Source of the DNA: Trichobilharzia szidati
Lineage: Eukaryota > Platyhelminthes > Trematoda > Strigeidida > Schistosomatidae
Assembly: GCA_944472155.2 (NCBI GenBank)
Contig: OX235272.1
Coordinates: forward strand, 106,460,020 to 106,524,019
Length of the DNA: 64,000 nt
Direction of reading: 5' to 3'
The position numbers were made by a program, and so were the translations under genes. Each line of letters opens with the position of its first letter. Within the stretch, counting starts at the first letter, position 1. Below the pieces are notes generated by a model, which saw only the letters and a program-made list of their open reading frames with translations, made no database searches and was not told where the DNA came from. Below, one piece after another: positions 25,901-40,900 of this stretch.

Positions 25901-28900
25901 AGATTCGTCGGTTTCAACGTTGTGCGAATCCCAATATTTTTGAGGTTTCTTCGAATTGCCTCTGACGAACCAGTTTTGTATGGTATTGTGACTGTTTTTC
26001 TGCATTCTTCCATCTTGTTATTCTCCGTTTTTACCCTTTTTTTCTCTTATCTTTTATAAATTCTTTTGGGTAGTTATTTTCGAGTAGCATTTTGAATAGG
26101 ACGTTTATTTCTTTACGATGGTCCTCTGGTGTTGTTGTAAGTCTACGTATTTTATCTGCAAGATCTTGTATTAATCCTCGTTTTACGGTGAGTGGATTAG
26201 CTGAGTGATAATCAAGGAATCTTCCCGAGTGTGTGGTTTTTCCATATAGCGTCGTTTTTATGCTACCATCTGTTATTCTTTGTATTTTGGAGTCTAACAT
26301 AGACAGTTCCCCAATTTCATTCTCTATTTCCATAGTGAATTTTATTGAGATGACATGGCTGTTTAATGTGTGAGAAGAGTTTCTCAATATCGTTTTTTTC
26401 ACTATTACTAGTGTATCGTCCACATATCTCCACCAACATTTCATTGATGACCTGAATGGTTTAAGGGCATTCTCTTCCCAATAATCCATGAATATGTCAG
26501 CTATTATTGGTGATATAGGCGATCCCATGTTACTCCTTCATTTTGTTCGTATATTTTCCCTTCGAATGTGAAATATGTTGTTGTCAGATGGTAGTTTTTC
26601 TTAACACCACTGGATTCTGATTGGTTGCAGTGTCATGTGACAAAGGTTATACATATATATATTGTGAGTTATAATGGAAAAACGATCAATAGACATAAAG
26701 CAAAATATATCAGACAAGCAAAACAAAGCAGACATCATGTGACTACGCATCAGTGCCGTACATCTATGAATGAGCTATATCTACACGATATTCTCATTCG
26801 GCACAGCTCGTCGAGTACAGTGTAGCAGTGTAGTAGCACAGTAGTTCCACATTGCGTTTTTTTATTCAAAATTATCTTTTCAATATTTACTTTAATGCAT
26901 ATCTCATTCTCTTAAATTTTCAAAGATTGAGAAAGGAGCATTTCTACCGACAAGCAGTGATCGTGCATACATTAAATTTACTAGTATATCAACTCGAAAA
27001 CGTGAAGAGAAAGAAACTGTAGAAGATTCAGAAGCACCTGGAGCGATTAAACTGTTAAAAATCAATAAGTTAGTGATTAATTTTCAACTATTTAATTTAT
27101 CATTTGTTTCTTGTGATTCATACTCTTTTAGTAAGATTCGTACGTATTCTGTAGATAACTTTGAAATTGGATTGTGGATTTGCTTGGTGTCCTGATTCTC
27201 TGGTCAGATGTTCCACAATATAGCTTCGGGGGGACTTTCTTCCTTCAATGTAACAAATAACATGACCAGTGACTTTAATAGTTTTAAAACTTCTGATGTT
27301 CTTAAATGTTTAAAATCTCTTAAACCTTCCCAGAGTCTAGGTCCTGATGGTATACCTGCCATTGTCCTAAGGAAATGTGCTGATATTTTAAGCAACCCAC
27401 TTACAAACATTTTTAATACTTCTTTTTCTAATAATGTTGTACCTTCTCTGTGGAAAGATATTAAAATCATCCCTGTACCTAAGTCAGGCTCTGGTAATAA
27501 TGCTAAGTTCAGACCTATCGCTATAACCTCCCCTTTTTTGAAACTAATGGAGAAACTATTGTTACTAAAACTTGTTCCCTCCCTAAGCTTCTCAAAGGTT
27601 CCAAAGCAGTTTGCTTACAAACAGGGTAAAAGTACTTTGGACGCTGCTGCTGTGTTTCATCACAACATTGTATCCTTCTTAGACAAAGGGGCCAAGTTTG
27701 TCCGTTGTACGTTCCTTGACTATACATCTGCTTTCGACTCTGTACCTAGAGGCCTATTGTTAAACAAGCTTAGCCTTGCACAAACTGAGCCCTGGGTTAT
27801 CAACTGGCTGCACTCTTACTTCTCTAATAGGATGCAGTACACGCTATATAATGGTGCATCTTCCTCTCCATTGCTTACTGAAGCTGGAGTTCCTCAGGGT
27901 GCTGTTCTTTCTCCGTTTCTCTTTTCCTTCTTCTTACATGATTTACCTCTCTCAGATGAAGTCAACTTCGTCAAATATGCAGATGACCTGTCTGTACCGT
28001 TTTCCATTAAGTCTCAGTCAGACTGTCTCAAATTAAATAGCTTCCTGTCGGACATCAGTCAGTGGTCCAAACTAAATGGTCTCATGCTGAATCCCTCAAA
28101 ATGCCAGACTGTCGACTTCTCCCTTAGGCATAAACGAGATCTACAAACATTAGTAAGTTCTCATGAAGACTGTTGCATTGAGGGGACTAAAATTGAAACT
28201 AAGTCTAATGCAAAATACCTCGGTCTAGTTCTATCTTCTGACCTTACTTGGACATCTCATATCCTAATGATTTCTAGGAAAGTGTTCTGTCTTACCTACT
28301 ACATTAAGAAACTTAGACAATCCGGAATCACCCAACCTCTACTTTCACAATTTGTCAACTCTTGTATCCTACCTATTCTACTTTACTGCTCCCCGTTAGT
28401 CTTTCCTGGTCTACTGAAAAAGGACTATTCCATCCTGAGAAGGATGTTGACAGTAGTTAGTAGGACTAGTGGTGTTAACCTCAGTCAGCTCGTGACTACT
28501 TTAGTTGATAGGCATCTGAATACATGTGAAAAATGGTCTAAAATCATACTCTCAGACCCCCAACACCCCCTCTATTCCCAACTCTCTCCTTGTATCTCAT
28601 CAAGTAAAACCAGAAATCAGTATAAAAGAATCTATGCTCGTACAACCAAGTACAGGAACTCAACGATACCATACTTGACCCGTGTTTTAAGCGACAGAGA
28701 CAATGTTAAGCGTGAAACCTGTGACTTGCTTTGTTATTAACAACATAATTTCATACTCTTTTATTTCTCTCTTATTTCGTTTTCTTTAGTGAACTCCTTC
28801 TTCAAACTTACTTAGCAACCTGAAATATTAACATTGGCTTCCTTTTTTGTACTTTACTATATTCCTTCTATTGTGTATCCACTGGTTCCGACTATATTAG

Positions 28901-31900
28901 CACTATGAGTATTACAAAATTGTCGTGTCATTATTTATTATTATTTCCTTTAATTCCTAGAGGAACCATCATGTAATTATTAGTTTTGTGGTTGTTTTTC
29001 TTATTCTCTATACTTTTCGGCAATATTAAACTGACAATCATTGTTTGTGAATGCCATAGTCACCACCTCAAAAAATTTTGTATTATTCAGGATTACTCAC
29101 ACTACCACCACAAACACTGCATTAGACCTTGGTAGACTTTGGTACCTTTTTCGCATTCATAATTATTTTGTGTTTATCCTGTTTTTTTTTGTTTGTTTAA
29201 TACTTATTTTAAACGTCGGTAAAATTAGATGCAAATATTGTAGATATGTGCTGAAAATTCCACACAGTACCACTAGTACTGTTTCTGGAATAAAGCAAAT
29301 TATTATTATTATTATTTATAAAACCATTGTAACGACAGAAGACCAGGTCCAGGCAACAGATCGTTTATTGAGGAAATCAACAGATATTTATGTATTTTTA
29401 TGTACATTATTCTTCTTTATTGTTAGCAGAGAAACAGCGCCTCCTGGTTGGTTGTTTTCTTGCTGAAAGTTATTCTGTCATCTCTTTGTGGCCGTTTCTT
29501 TGAAGGTCAGGCCATATATCTGCGAATCGTATCCACCCACGCAAAGTCTTTGTTCTTGTTTTCCTCATCACCAAGATTTGGGAAGTAAACATTGGCGTAA
29601 ATTTCCGTCTATCAATTTTGGCTAGCAGACAGCTCTCACTACACTATGACTGTGGTTAAGTGTTCGATAATACGTTTGGATGGCAAACTCTGGGTACTGC
29701 TGACATACATAGCTAGCTCGTTACGAGCAGGTGAATTGAAAGGTGCACACTGATGAGGACGGCCAACAGTCGTAGCTTATACTTTGCGTTCATGGAAATC
29801 ATTGGATTCGTAGAGAAAGTTAGTCGGAGTTCGGTCGCGAAGAGAGAGCTTTCTTCAGTGAGCTGGACAGGTGGTTCTCTCAGCATTTTTGCTGATGTCT
29901 TCGTTGAATTGTAGATTCAATTAGAGACGTTTTTATTGGGAGCAGAAAGTGTGGATGGTTATGTTGGTTATATTTCATGGGTTTCGTGATAAAACGTTCT
30001 AAGTGGTTATTTCCGAGGTTCAGTTGCTGTCCCATAGTGTGAGAGCTGTGGCTCGGTGAACGGATGAGATTTCGTTTCGCATACAGGGGCACCCAACCGT
30101 AAAAATTAGTAATTTGTACCTCATGAACTGTGATGCCACATATATTAATGAACTAGTCCTGGTTTGTAGGACTACTCAGCAGTATGTACGCATAATCCCC
30201 CTGGAGATCCTGTTGGTGCTACATGTCTCGTGAAGTTTGAATTCGTAGATTATTGGAGTTCTTCCGAGTGCCTTATTGATCAACGGTGGGCTCCTCTTGT
30301 TAAAACTTGTTAAAGGCTTTTGGTTCAATCTCTGGCGAATTTATACGGCCGTGTACTGATGAAGAATCCAAGACCGCGACGAAACCGTTATTCAGTATGG
30401 TACTTTGTGATTTTGGCAATGTCATCCCCTAACTGACCTCATGGATATTGATAGACCATCATCAGTCCTTTGTGGTTTAACCTAGAAATGTTTTTTGTGT
30501 GTTTTTCACGAGTTCGATGAAATCTATAAATGTAAGAATATTGCATTGCTTCATCTATTATATTTGGAGCATTTCATCTTTTCTGCGCTATGCTTGCTCC
30601 CTACACTCTTTCCCTTTTTTCTACTGTTTCAATAAAATTCGTTTAATGTATCCTTTACCTTTGAGTCTTTTCATCACTTGTACGAACAAATCTTTCCTTT
30701 TTCTATATTTATCCTTGGTTGTTAATTTATACACTGACAAATACACATACAAACGTATGTGCTGGTTTCTTCTGCTGGGTCCACGATTGTCCATAATCTT
30801 TCATCTCCTTCTCCTCACCACATGATCTCCTCAATGTCACTCCAGGGCCAATGACCTTGCTGGCGATGTCATTCGACGATCTCCTCAGTCTCCAATCCAT
30901 CTCCGTTTCCTTCTACATATTTGTTGAGCAATCGGTTCTTGGTTAGTTTGTTCCCACAGTTTCTTGCCACTGATTCGTTTTGTCCATTTAATCTTCTACA
31001 TGGAGTCAATGAATGCAGCTGTCGATAAAAATCTGCTGCAACTCGTTGAAAATGCTTTTCATAATGCAACCGCCATGTTTCTGACCCATATAGAAAACAC
31101 TGACTGACTTGCCGTTGGTGTTGAAAATGCGAATCTTGTTCTTTGTGCCGGGGGTGAAGATTTTCAAACAGATTTCAGATTGATGAAGATGTATCTTGCC
31201 TTTCCGAGTCCGACTCACCTTGACATCTTTATCAGTTCCGATTGCCTGTAGTTTAAACGATGCTTCCTAGCCAGATAAGTAATGGAGGTAACCTCTATTA
31301 AATCTCTCTCCCGTTGATGGTGACTGGTGCTGGTTGTAGTTGTTGATGTTACTGTTCGTTGGTTATCTTCATCACCTCCGTCTTTTCTATGTTCACTTGG
31401 AGTTCTGTCTTCGCTGCCAGCCTCTTCAGCCAGTTTGTTGGTGATCGCCTGCCTGTAAGCCTTCGAGTTTGTATGACATTGGACCTGTATCATCTGCGAA
31501 ATCAAGATCTTCTAGGGTCTTCTGATAGGTTCAGCGTATTCCTGTCACTGGTGACATCATGTTAGCTCTTTCCTCAATGTGTTCCTGTTTGTCATCTGGG
31601 TGGGGGAACGGAGTAGATTACTGACTCACCAGTTGACAGTTTGACTCTGACAGATTCCTCGCACTTCTATATCACATCTCATTTCTTTGGCTACCTGGAC
31701 AACCTTCCCAGGCTTATATACTGTACGAACATTCCACCTCTCCATTCTTATTTTTGCTTTCATCGAAAGAATACACATCGACTGGCTGACTGACTTTTCG
31801 AAGGCTTTTAACAGGCTGCGTCAATAGAATCATTCATAGGATGTATAGAACTTGGAAGGGGTGTGCAATTATAGGATTATTGGGCAGATCTTTATGCTTT

Positions 31901-34900
31901 TTTTCTATGAATCTTGGAGGATATCGATTTTCTTATAAGGAGTTGTCTGAGTCTCTCCATTTCCCCGTCGATTTTATTACTGGTACATATCCTTCTTATT
32001 CCTTTGAGGATAAAGAGTAGTTCACATTTCTCTTTCTCCTCAAAGCGACGACCCAACTATGGAAAATACTTCAATACTTTCTAATATGTTCTGTTTTTGC
32101 TTAAAGTACTAATTTAGAACGAGCATGGCATGCTTCTCGAATGGTTAGTCGTGATGATTGGACACAATGGTTAAAAACATTCAATATGGCTTTATTAAGA
32201 GAATCACCAAGTCCTGCGATTCGTGCCTGTAGTCAACTGACTGCTATTACACCGGGAATTGGACGTACTCTATTCAATGCTGCATTTCTTAGTTGTTGGC
32301 CTGAATTAAATTATCGTCAACAAGATGATTTAATCAATACACTGGAACGTGTCCTACGGATACCGGATCAATCACCAGAAGTCAGTCAAACTATTTTAAA
32401 CTTGGAAGAATTTATGGCACATATGGATAATGTAAGTAGACTTTATGGGTAACAATTTTATTCATCTATTTGATGAATAAAATTCTTGAAAATATCAATT
32501 ATTGGTTTGCAGGGATTTAGTTTCACTGGTTTGGAGGATTTCATCATGAACTGACATCGGTTAGAGAACCACTGGAAAACCAGCTGGGAGTACTGGCCAG
32601 ACAGCTGTTTCGTCCTAGTTTGGGACTCTTCAGAGGTGCTCACCACCGGCAGGGTTCGAATCCAGGACCTTCTGGTTACAAGGCTAGCGAGCTCGTGGAC
32701 CATTCAGCCACTGGGACTCGATCGATCCAATGGCCAGTTCATGAATTCTAAATTCTGCCAATTCGGTTTATTTATTTATTCGGTGCAACCTCCAGTCATC
32801 ACGGGAGAGTAACTGTCCTCTTGCCTGACCAGCGAGGTTCATCAAACTTGAAAATAATTGTTAATATCTGCTATCTTCATTGAATTGGTGCTGCATCTTT
32901 ATCTTACGGTTGAGAATACTCCTTGACCGCCCAAACCAAAATGAAGCATATGCTTTTCTCTGAATGATTACTGTCGAGTTTAGAGTTTAGAAAATGTTCT
33001 GTCTAAACTAACTAAATTAAGTAGCTAAAATAATCTGGAATCACTCAACCTCTACTTTTACAATTTGTTAACTCTTGTATTTTACCTATCGTATTTTACT
33101 GCCCCCCTCCTCTTACTCTTTCCTGGGCTACTAAAAAAGACTACGTCATTTTGAGGTTACTAAATAAAGCTTGTCAGTAGTAGGGCAAGTGGTGTGTAAC
33201 TTAGTCAGTCAGTTAGCGTGTTGCTACATTAGTTGATAGACATGTGAACAGCGCATGCGAGAAGTGGTCAAAATGCATACTGTCAAATCCTTGTTTATTT
33301 TTAACTTTCCCAGTCAGTAGGAAAGATTATTACTACCTAGTACAGGAACTCAGTGATACTATATCTGGCCAGCCTGTCTTCCTTGTGATAGCGACAATGT
33401 TAGGCTGGAAATCGGTGAATAACTATGTTGTTAGCAAAACAATCGGCTCTTTTATTATCTACTATTTGTAATCTATAGTGACACTATCTCCTCAGTTAAC
33501 TGACAATCTTAGGCTGGTAACACTGTCATTATTATTTACAATTTTCTTTGTATGTTTATGATTTTACTGTCACTACAAATACCAAATAAGAACTGCCTTT
33601 AACAATCCTGTAATACTATTTTTGTAATTGTTCTTGAAGTTTTTCTATAAAATTAGATGGGATATTTTACAAAATGCTGAAAATTACACACTGTATCATT
33701 AGTAGTGTTTTGTGTAGACACCACTACGGACATCAATTCGACCGGGAGGAAAATATACCAATCTTAGACAAAAGAAGCACTGAAATCACCAGGGAATTCT
33801 AAGATATTCCAGGTTAGACCATGGATTAATGTCGGTTGGAGAACCATTGAAAGCCACCACTGGAGTGAGTACTGGACAACCGTTTCATCCTAGTTTGGGA
33901 TTCATCGTCAGTACGCACCCAGTTTATGCTAGGTAGTGACTGGCTAAAGGACGAGGTCGCTCGGAGTTCTAATCAGGAGTCGCCACCAATGAGGTTCATC
34001 CAGTCGGGAGTGGTGGTGGAGTTTCCGCCGATGACATTGGTTGTTGGATGCGCTAAAATCTCGAATTGATAGAAGGTAGAATTCATGGGCTCCCCATTGA
34101 GAAGTTGGGTCCCAGTGGCTGAATGGTATACGAGTTCGCTAGCCTTGTTACGGGAAGGTCCTGGGTTCGAATCCCTGTGGTGGATGCGTACTCTAGTATT
34201 GGTTTTCAATGGTTCTGTAACTGATATCAATCCGTGGTATAACCTGAAACAAATTCCAACTTCTGCCAATTCACGATAAAACAGAGCGACTGCCACCAAC
34301 CAATGTCATCGCCGTGCAAGTATTTGTCCTCACCCGACCTGCTGTGTCCTACTGGTCACAATTTCTCACTAGATACATCGAAGTATGCGGAGCAGAGCAC
34401 CCTTTGTTTTGTTATATTGTTCAAGTGGCTGGTCAATCTCACTCTTCCAAACTATGAATTGTGAAAGTGCTTTTTATACGTAATAATTTACCAGTTGCCT
34501 TTAGAACAAAATCGATTTTTGCTCGCTATCGAAATGACACGATAACTGCAAAGATAATTTTTTAGTAAGATATCTTCGTCTAACTTTCATTTAAGATGCT
34601 TCATACTATTTCTGTTTTTTTTTGTCTTGTTTTTTGTTGTTGTCTAAATAGCATTCTAGTTCATCACATCGAGTTCATTTACCATTACCTTTGGGTGTTT
34701 TAGCTGATAGAGCATTAAAAAATCGTGCTTATGCTAAAGCATTATATTATAAAGAACAAGAATTTTTCATGGAATCTGAAAAACGTTCATGTCCTAGTCC
34801 AGCTACATTATCATCTTTATTAACTATATATAGTAAATTAAATTTAGAAGAAGCAGCTAACGGTGTTCTACTATATGCTACACGTAGTACACAAGATAAA

Positions 34901-34945
34901 CTGGTAAGTTCTACCTCATGCATATGAGATGAATTGACTGTCTTT

Positions 34946-34979
<34 letters not shown>

Positions 34980-37900
34980 ATCTCTCCTGGTGAGTGACCC
35001 TGATTGTGATTGGTTATTTTTGTGTGTTTTCACGCCCTCTAGTGTACTTACTTTATTCCAGAAAGAGTACTAGTGGTACAGTGTGGAATTTTCAGCTAAA
35101 AAAAACAGTCTCTCTTTTTCTCTTCGAAGCTTTTTGAGATGAGGGGAAGAGAAACGGTCCATTCTTTTGAAAAGTATCTGTTTTGGACAGCATACATCAA
35201 GGCAGAATTTAAGATAGTCAGTCAGATTGGAAATGGTATCATCCAGTGTGTGTTCAGTGAAAAGTTCCCAGTTTGTGTCATTTAACATATGTCTTAGTTT
35301 GAGCACATTTTCTTGTGAGTAACATCTTTGTTGTGTTTTTCTGGAGAGATTTGAGAGGATATTAGAGTGATATCTACTATATATCTTGGGTAATATCCGA
35401 ATAATACAATAATCAGAGTTCATTATAGGATCACGTCTCCGTGCTTCATATATTTCCGCATCATTAGTAAATACTAGATCCAGTGTTTTATCAAGTCGAG
35501 TTGGAAATTTGACAATATTGACATGACCTAATGAATCAAGAAAAGAACAATCGCAGGTATTGAAATCTCCTGTGACAACTGATAAAGAGTTTTCAAGATG
35601 TGTAACAGCGAATGCTGTGAATTCATCGGCAAAATCAGATAGATCTGAGAGGGAACAGCCAGGAGTAACATAAATGTTTGAGATGAAGACGTATTTAAAC
35701 TTGGATAAGTGTTTCGGACGACATTTGACTGTTATACAATCAATGAAGTCACTAGAGAAAGAAAAACATACATTATTTGAAGTTGACCACTGAGAATGAA
35801 TGAAGGCTGCAACACCTCCACCTTTTTTTTTCTAGAGCATAGTCGATCTTGTCTAAACAATGTGAAACCATTTAGAGAAACCAGGTTGTCGTCATAATGA
35901 TCATGGAGCCATGTTTCTTGTAATGCAACTATCGCCGTATTGTGATAAGTATCGGATGATAAGAGAGACTGGAGATGTTGTGAAGTGAACGGCAGTTTGA
36001 ACTGACAATAACAGGAATAGTTGTGCGATATAAAGGTGTCCGTTTGAGAGCACGTTGCCAACCACCATGATGTTTTCTCTTAGTTTTATTAGATGCATGG
36101 AAGTCATATGGTTTAAAACACTTAATGAATTCATTACTGTACTTGATACGATTTGTGATCATATTTTGTTAAAATTAAAAATTAAAACATGATGTATTAG
36201 ATGCAAATATGTAGATGTACGGAAAGGTAACCCAGGTGTTGAACAGGCCGCCAAGAAACCAACGAATGAATATTGTTATTGATTGCTCCTTTGATCTAAA
36301 GTATGAGATTTCCTTATTTTTATCGATTGGTAAATTTTGTTTATGTCAATGTGCCTGTTAATTGACGACTCACTGGAATACTAGGCTTCTAAAAATTCTC
36401 TGGCTAGCATTTTTGGTGTTTCCTCTGTCTAATATTTGAACATTGTCCCAGTCTAATCGAAGTTCATGGTTGTCTGTATGCAGCGATATGAGGTAGGGAG
36501 TGAATCTAATGTCCCTTGACGGCTAGTTTACGATCATGGATACGAAGACGAAAAGGGCGTCCACTTTGGCCAGTGTAGTGTTTTTCGCAGTCGTTGTAAA
36601 TTTCTCTGTAGATGATGTTGGTTTTTTTCTTCTTTCGTTGTTGAGTCTTTTGGTTAACACAGAGCTGACTAGGTGAAGTGATTTTGTTGGTTTATGTGCG
36701 ACATCAATTCCTTAGGGTTTGAAGAGTCTTGCAGTGATTTCTTAGACCTCCTTTATGTATGGTAAGATGATTTTCTTTGTGCTTTCTTTGGGGTCCTTCG
36801 TTTTGGTAGGTTGTCTCGGGTGTGGATGTCTTTTGATGAAATTCCGTGGATATCCATTCTTTTGGAAGACGTCCAGGAGGTATTTTTCCGTAATTTTTCT
36901 TGATGTAGGAGTGCAACAATGAGACATGGCTCTCTTAAATGATGTTTGTGTGCAACTTTTTGTATGTTGTTGGGTTGTTGCTATTGTAATTGAGTATTTG
37001 GTCTTTGTGGGTTGATTTTCTAAAAACTCGCGTTTCTGATTTTCCTGTGGTTTTTCGTTTGACTAAGACGTCTGAAAGTGGAATTTGGTTCTCTGATTCC
37101 TCTTCTCTTGTGAATTTGATGTCGTTGAAGATGTTGCTTATTAGGTTGTAAGTTTTGTCGAAATCGTTTCTTTTGATTATCACGAATGTTTCTTCCACGT
37201 AACGTATCCAAATTTTGGGTTTGACTTTCTGTAGGATTATGTTTTACAGTTTCTGCATTACTGCTTTTGCAATCAAACCTGATATGGGCGATCCTATGGG
37301 TGTTCTTCTAACTTGTTCATATATTTGGCCGTTAAATTAGAAGTACAGTACGTCGTTAGGCATAGGTCTGTGCATTCCATCCAACTTGCGCATTGCATTT
37401 TTGAGTGTTGTGGGAGTGGGGAGGGTGGTGTGTGATCGTCGTCGCTGAGTAATTGCCCCATGGTTTCTTTTGCTAGTTTCTGTCCATTTGTGAGGTACAT
37501 AATGCTGTGACATTGAAAGATACCATTATTTTTAAGTCATCTATTAGAATGCCATTGATTTTCTCTAGAAAGTGGGTTGCAGATTTGATGAAGTGTTCGC
37601 AGGATTCCGTTAGGTGTTTCAGTTTCCAGTATAACTAGGGATAAAATGTGACAAATTACTGGGGGGAGAGGGGTTATTGTTTCTATCACTAAGTTTGAGA
37701 ACCGAAATTTCAATTATTATTGTAGTAAAATGAACGCATTGGCAGCATGGTTATATAGCTCAAATTAACCATAGTACCTCGAGGCAAATCAGGTTTATTA
37801 CAAATGGCTAAACATACAAAGAAGATTATATGACCAAGTTTTCTTCTCAATTAGTGAGAAATCAGTGAGTCTAAGTTTACATAAAAACATGATATAATTA

Positions 37901-40900
37901 CTTGTCTCTCACTATATTTTATGTGGTAATTATTTCCCTTTCCCCTCCCCATGCCTGCCTGCCCACCTTGAAGGCGAATGAAGAAATCTGGAGAGAGAAA
38001 TTACACGATTGGAAGTGTGCTCTAAATTTATACGAACGGAAATTAGAAGATGATCGTATCAAGGATAAAAGTTCTCTGATTCTTGGCCGAATGAGATGTC
38101 TTCGCGCCTTAGGTCAATGGTGAGTGTCACTCTTTTCGTTATATTTATTTATAATATATATATAAACTACTGAAAAGAATAATTAGTAGTGGTATTTTCG
38201 TTTGAAATTTAACCATGTCTTAGAACCAGTCATAAATGTGTTGGCTAACGAACACGTAGAAGGAAATGGAGACTTTCAAGTGATGATATTACACTGCATA
38301 CTCTCGAGTGGGACTCGAATGGGATGTATATGTGTATGACCTTTCCGAGTTTGATATGCGGTAAACAGTATGAAGAGGGAATGCAAGTTAGTGGGCAGTT
38401 GTGAAAGCACTTGAAATGTACAACAGCGAATCGAGAGCAGTGGAGATTTGTCACTGATGCCTTATGCTCCACTCTTAGTACTCAGGTGACGAATAATAAT
38501 AGTGAATAAAAGTATTTTTAGTTACAGGATTTCCTCATGAGCTGACATCGTCAAGAGAACAGCTGTTTCGTCAGACTAGTTCGGGTCTCTTCATCAGTAT
38601 GCACCCACCGCCAGGGTTCAAACCCGCGACCTCCCGGTTACAACGCTAGCGAGCACGTGGAGCCTATCCAATGGCCATTGCGTGACTTCCAACGTTTGCC
38701 AATTCACGACATAATGCGATCACTAGCAAATGTCAACGTCAGCGAGTATTTGTCTTCCCACCCGATCTTCCGTATCCTTCTGGTCATGGCTTCCCAAACC
38801 TACCTAAATAGGGCCAGTCGCACGGAACTTTTTTGGCTTGAACCCTGATGAGGAGTCCGAAACTGGGACGAAACAGCTGTCCAGTAATCCCAGCTGATTT
38901 TTTCAATGGTTCTCTATCCCATGTCAGCTCATGATGAAGTCCTGTAACCAATCAATCAAATCCTTACAAACGAATACTTGAATGAAACATAGTTTTGTTG
39001 AAGCATGGTTAACGTTTAAAATACTTTTTATCGTTATAATTAATAGATTTTATATATTTAAAACGTCTTTCAGAGTTAAGGAAGTTAACTATGATTGAGT
39101 ATTCAGATTGTTATCGTTGCTTGCAGTAGGGTTTCTATCATTTCAAGCCCTCTTCAGTAGTGTGCACTTGTAAAATCACCCAGTACTATTACTACTACTC
39201 AATTCTTTCAAGTTACAAGCCGAGGACATAAATCATTCACATTCACTGGGTTGGAATTCGATGCTCTGTGAATTTTAACTGTTGTCAGTTTGCCATTATG
39301 TATATCTATCGACCACACTGACCAGTAGTATCAATAATCATCCAATTCATATCTGACCTAGTGGACTGTTTGTCAATATTTCTGTAAAAGTTCTATACTG
39401 AATTTAACTGAGACTGAACAGCTGTGAAACTTTACATTTATATGGTTATGTTGTAGTCGCATCTGTTTGTGAGGTGTTGATGATCTCGAGTTACGTGATG
39501 ACGTTGTGTCGGTCGACAGCAGCCAGTGATTTCTTACTAGTCGTCCATATTAGGTTGCTATATATATCATATTATTATTCTCATTACTTGTCGTTACGAT
39601 AACTGTTCATTCTGTGTTTCTTCTTCTAAGGGCTCCATTAAATAATATGGCATGGGAACGTTGGGATAATGTTAGCGATCAAATGCGTGTATTTATGGCC
39701 CCGTTGGCTTGTAGTGCAGCATGGGCGCTTAATTCCTGGGATCGTGTAGAACGCTATTCTGAGGCGTTATCAGCTGATAATAGTTTCGATGGGGCATTCT
39801 ATAGAGCTGTGCTAAATATTCACTCTGGACAATATGCTAAAGCCTGTGAATTTATCATGAAAGCACGTGATGTCTTAGACTCAGATTTAACAGCAATGGC
39901 TGAAGAAAGTTATGATCGAGCGTATGCTGTAAGTTAATTATTTTGTGTGTGTGTATGTGTGTGTTTGTACATGAGGTTTGTCAAGTTTAGATAATTAACT
40001 AGGTAATACAAGAATGGTCTAATATAGAAACAAGGTAAATTGGACAGCAACTAAAGTAAGATTGAGTTAGTAAGTTAGATGACGTAATATTATTGACTAA
40101 ACAACAGAGGTAGCTAACACGTAGAGACTAAGTAAAGGTTAGGTAGAGAATAATACCATTTAAAACACACAAAAGTTGAGCAAAGAATATCCTTTTCGAT
40201 AATTTCCTCTTCTGGCTCTACAATTATATATGTACATATTTATATACATAGAATATTCTAGAATAGTAGTCAATAACAATATTTGTGTTTTTTTGTCTTA
40301 ATAATATCGATTTGTTAAGTAACATCAATGGAATTACAGTTCATTAAAGATGCTTAAATAATAATAATAATAATGTAGTAGCGAATAGAATATCAACTAA
40401 AATTAGGAAAATTTCCACAAAAATTGAGGATTATTTGAACCTAGATGGCCAGTAGGGTTAAGGACAATGTCTGAACTAGCCTCTTTTGAACACATAAATT
40501 AGGCTTCTTAATGTGTATCCCAACAGTCAGCCTCAGCAATATTAAGTAAACGAACTCTTAAGGCGAAATTAAGATTTGTTGGTATGCGATGAATGACTTT
40601 GAAAGCTGCCTCGTTAACATCAATCTTGTGTTCTGTATTCACAAGATGAGATAGAACAGAACTATGAATGGATTTTGTTTGTCCTTTACTTAACCACTAT
40701 GCAGGATGATGTTCGGAAATTCGACGATAAACACGCCTAATTGTGCGGCCTATGTAACTGACTCACTTCACATGAGCAGTTAAATAGGTAGATACACATT
40801 TAAATTAGGACTAAAACTGAGGAAATAAATTGGATGACGTAACACAAATGATTGTGTGTTTGTGGCACAGCGGTAGAATGCTCGCCAACCTCGCCACATG

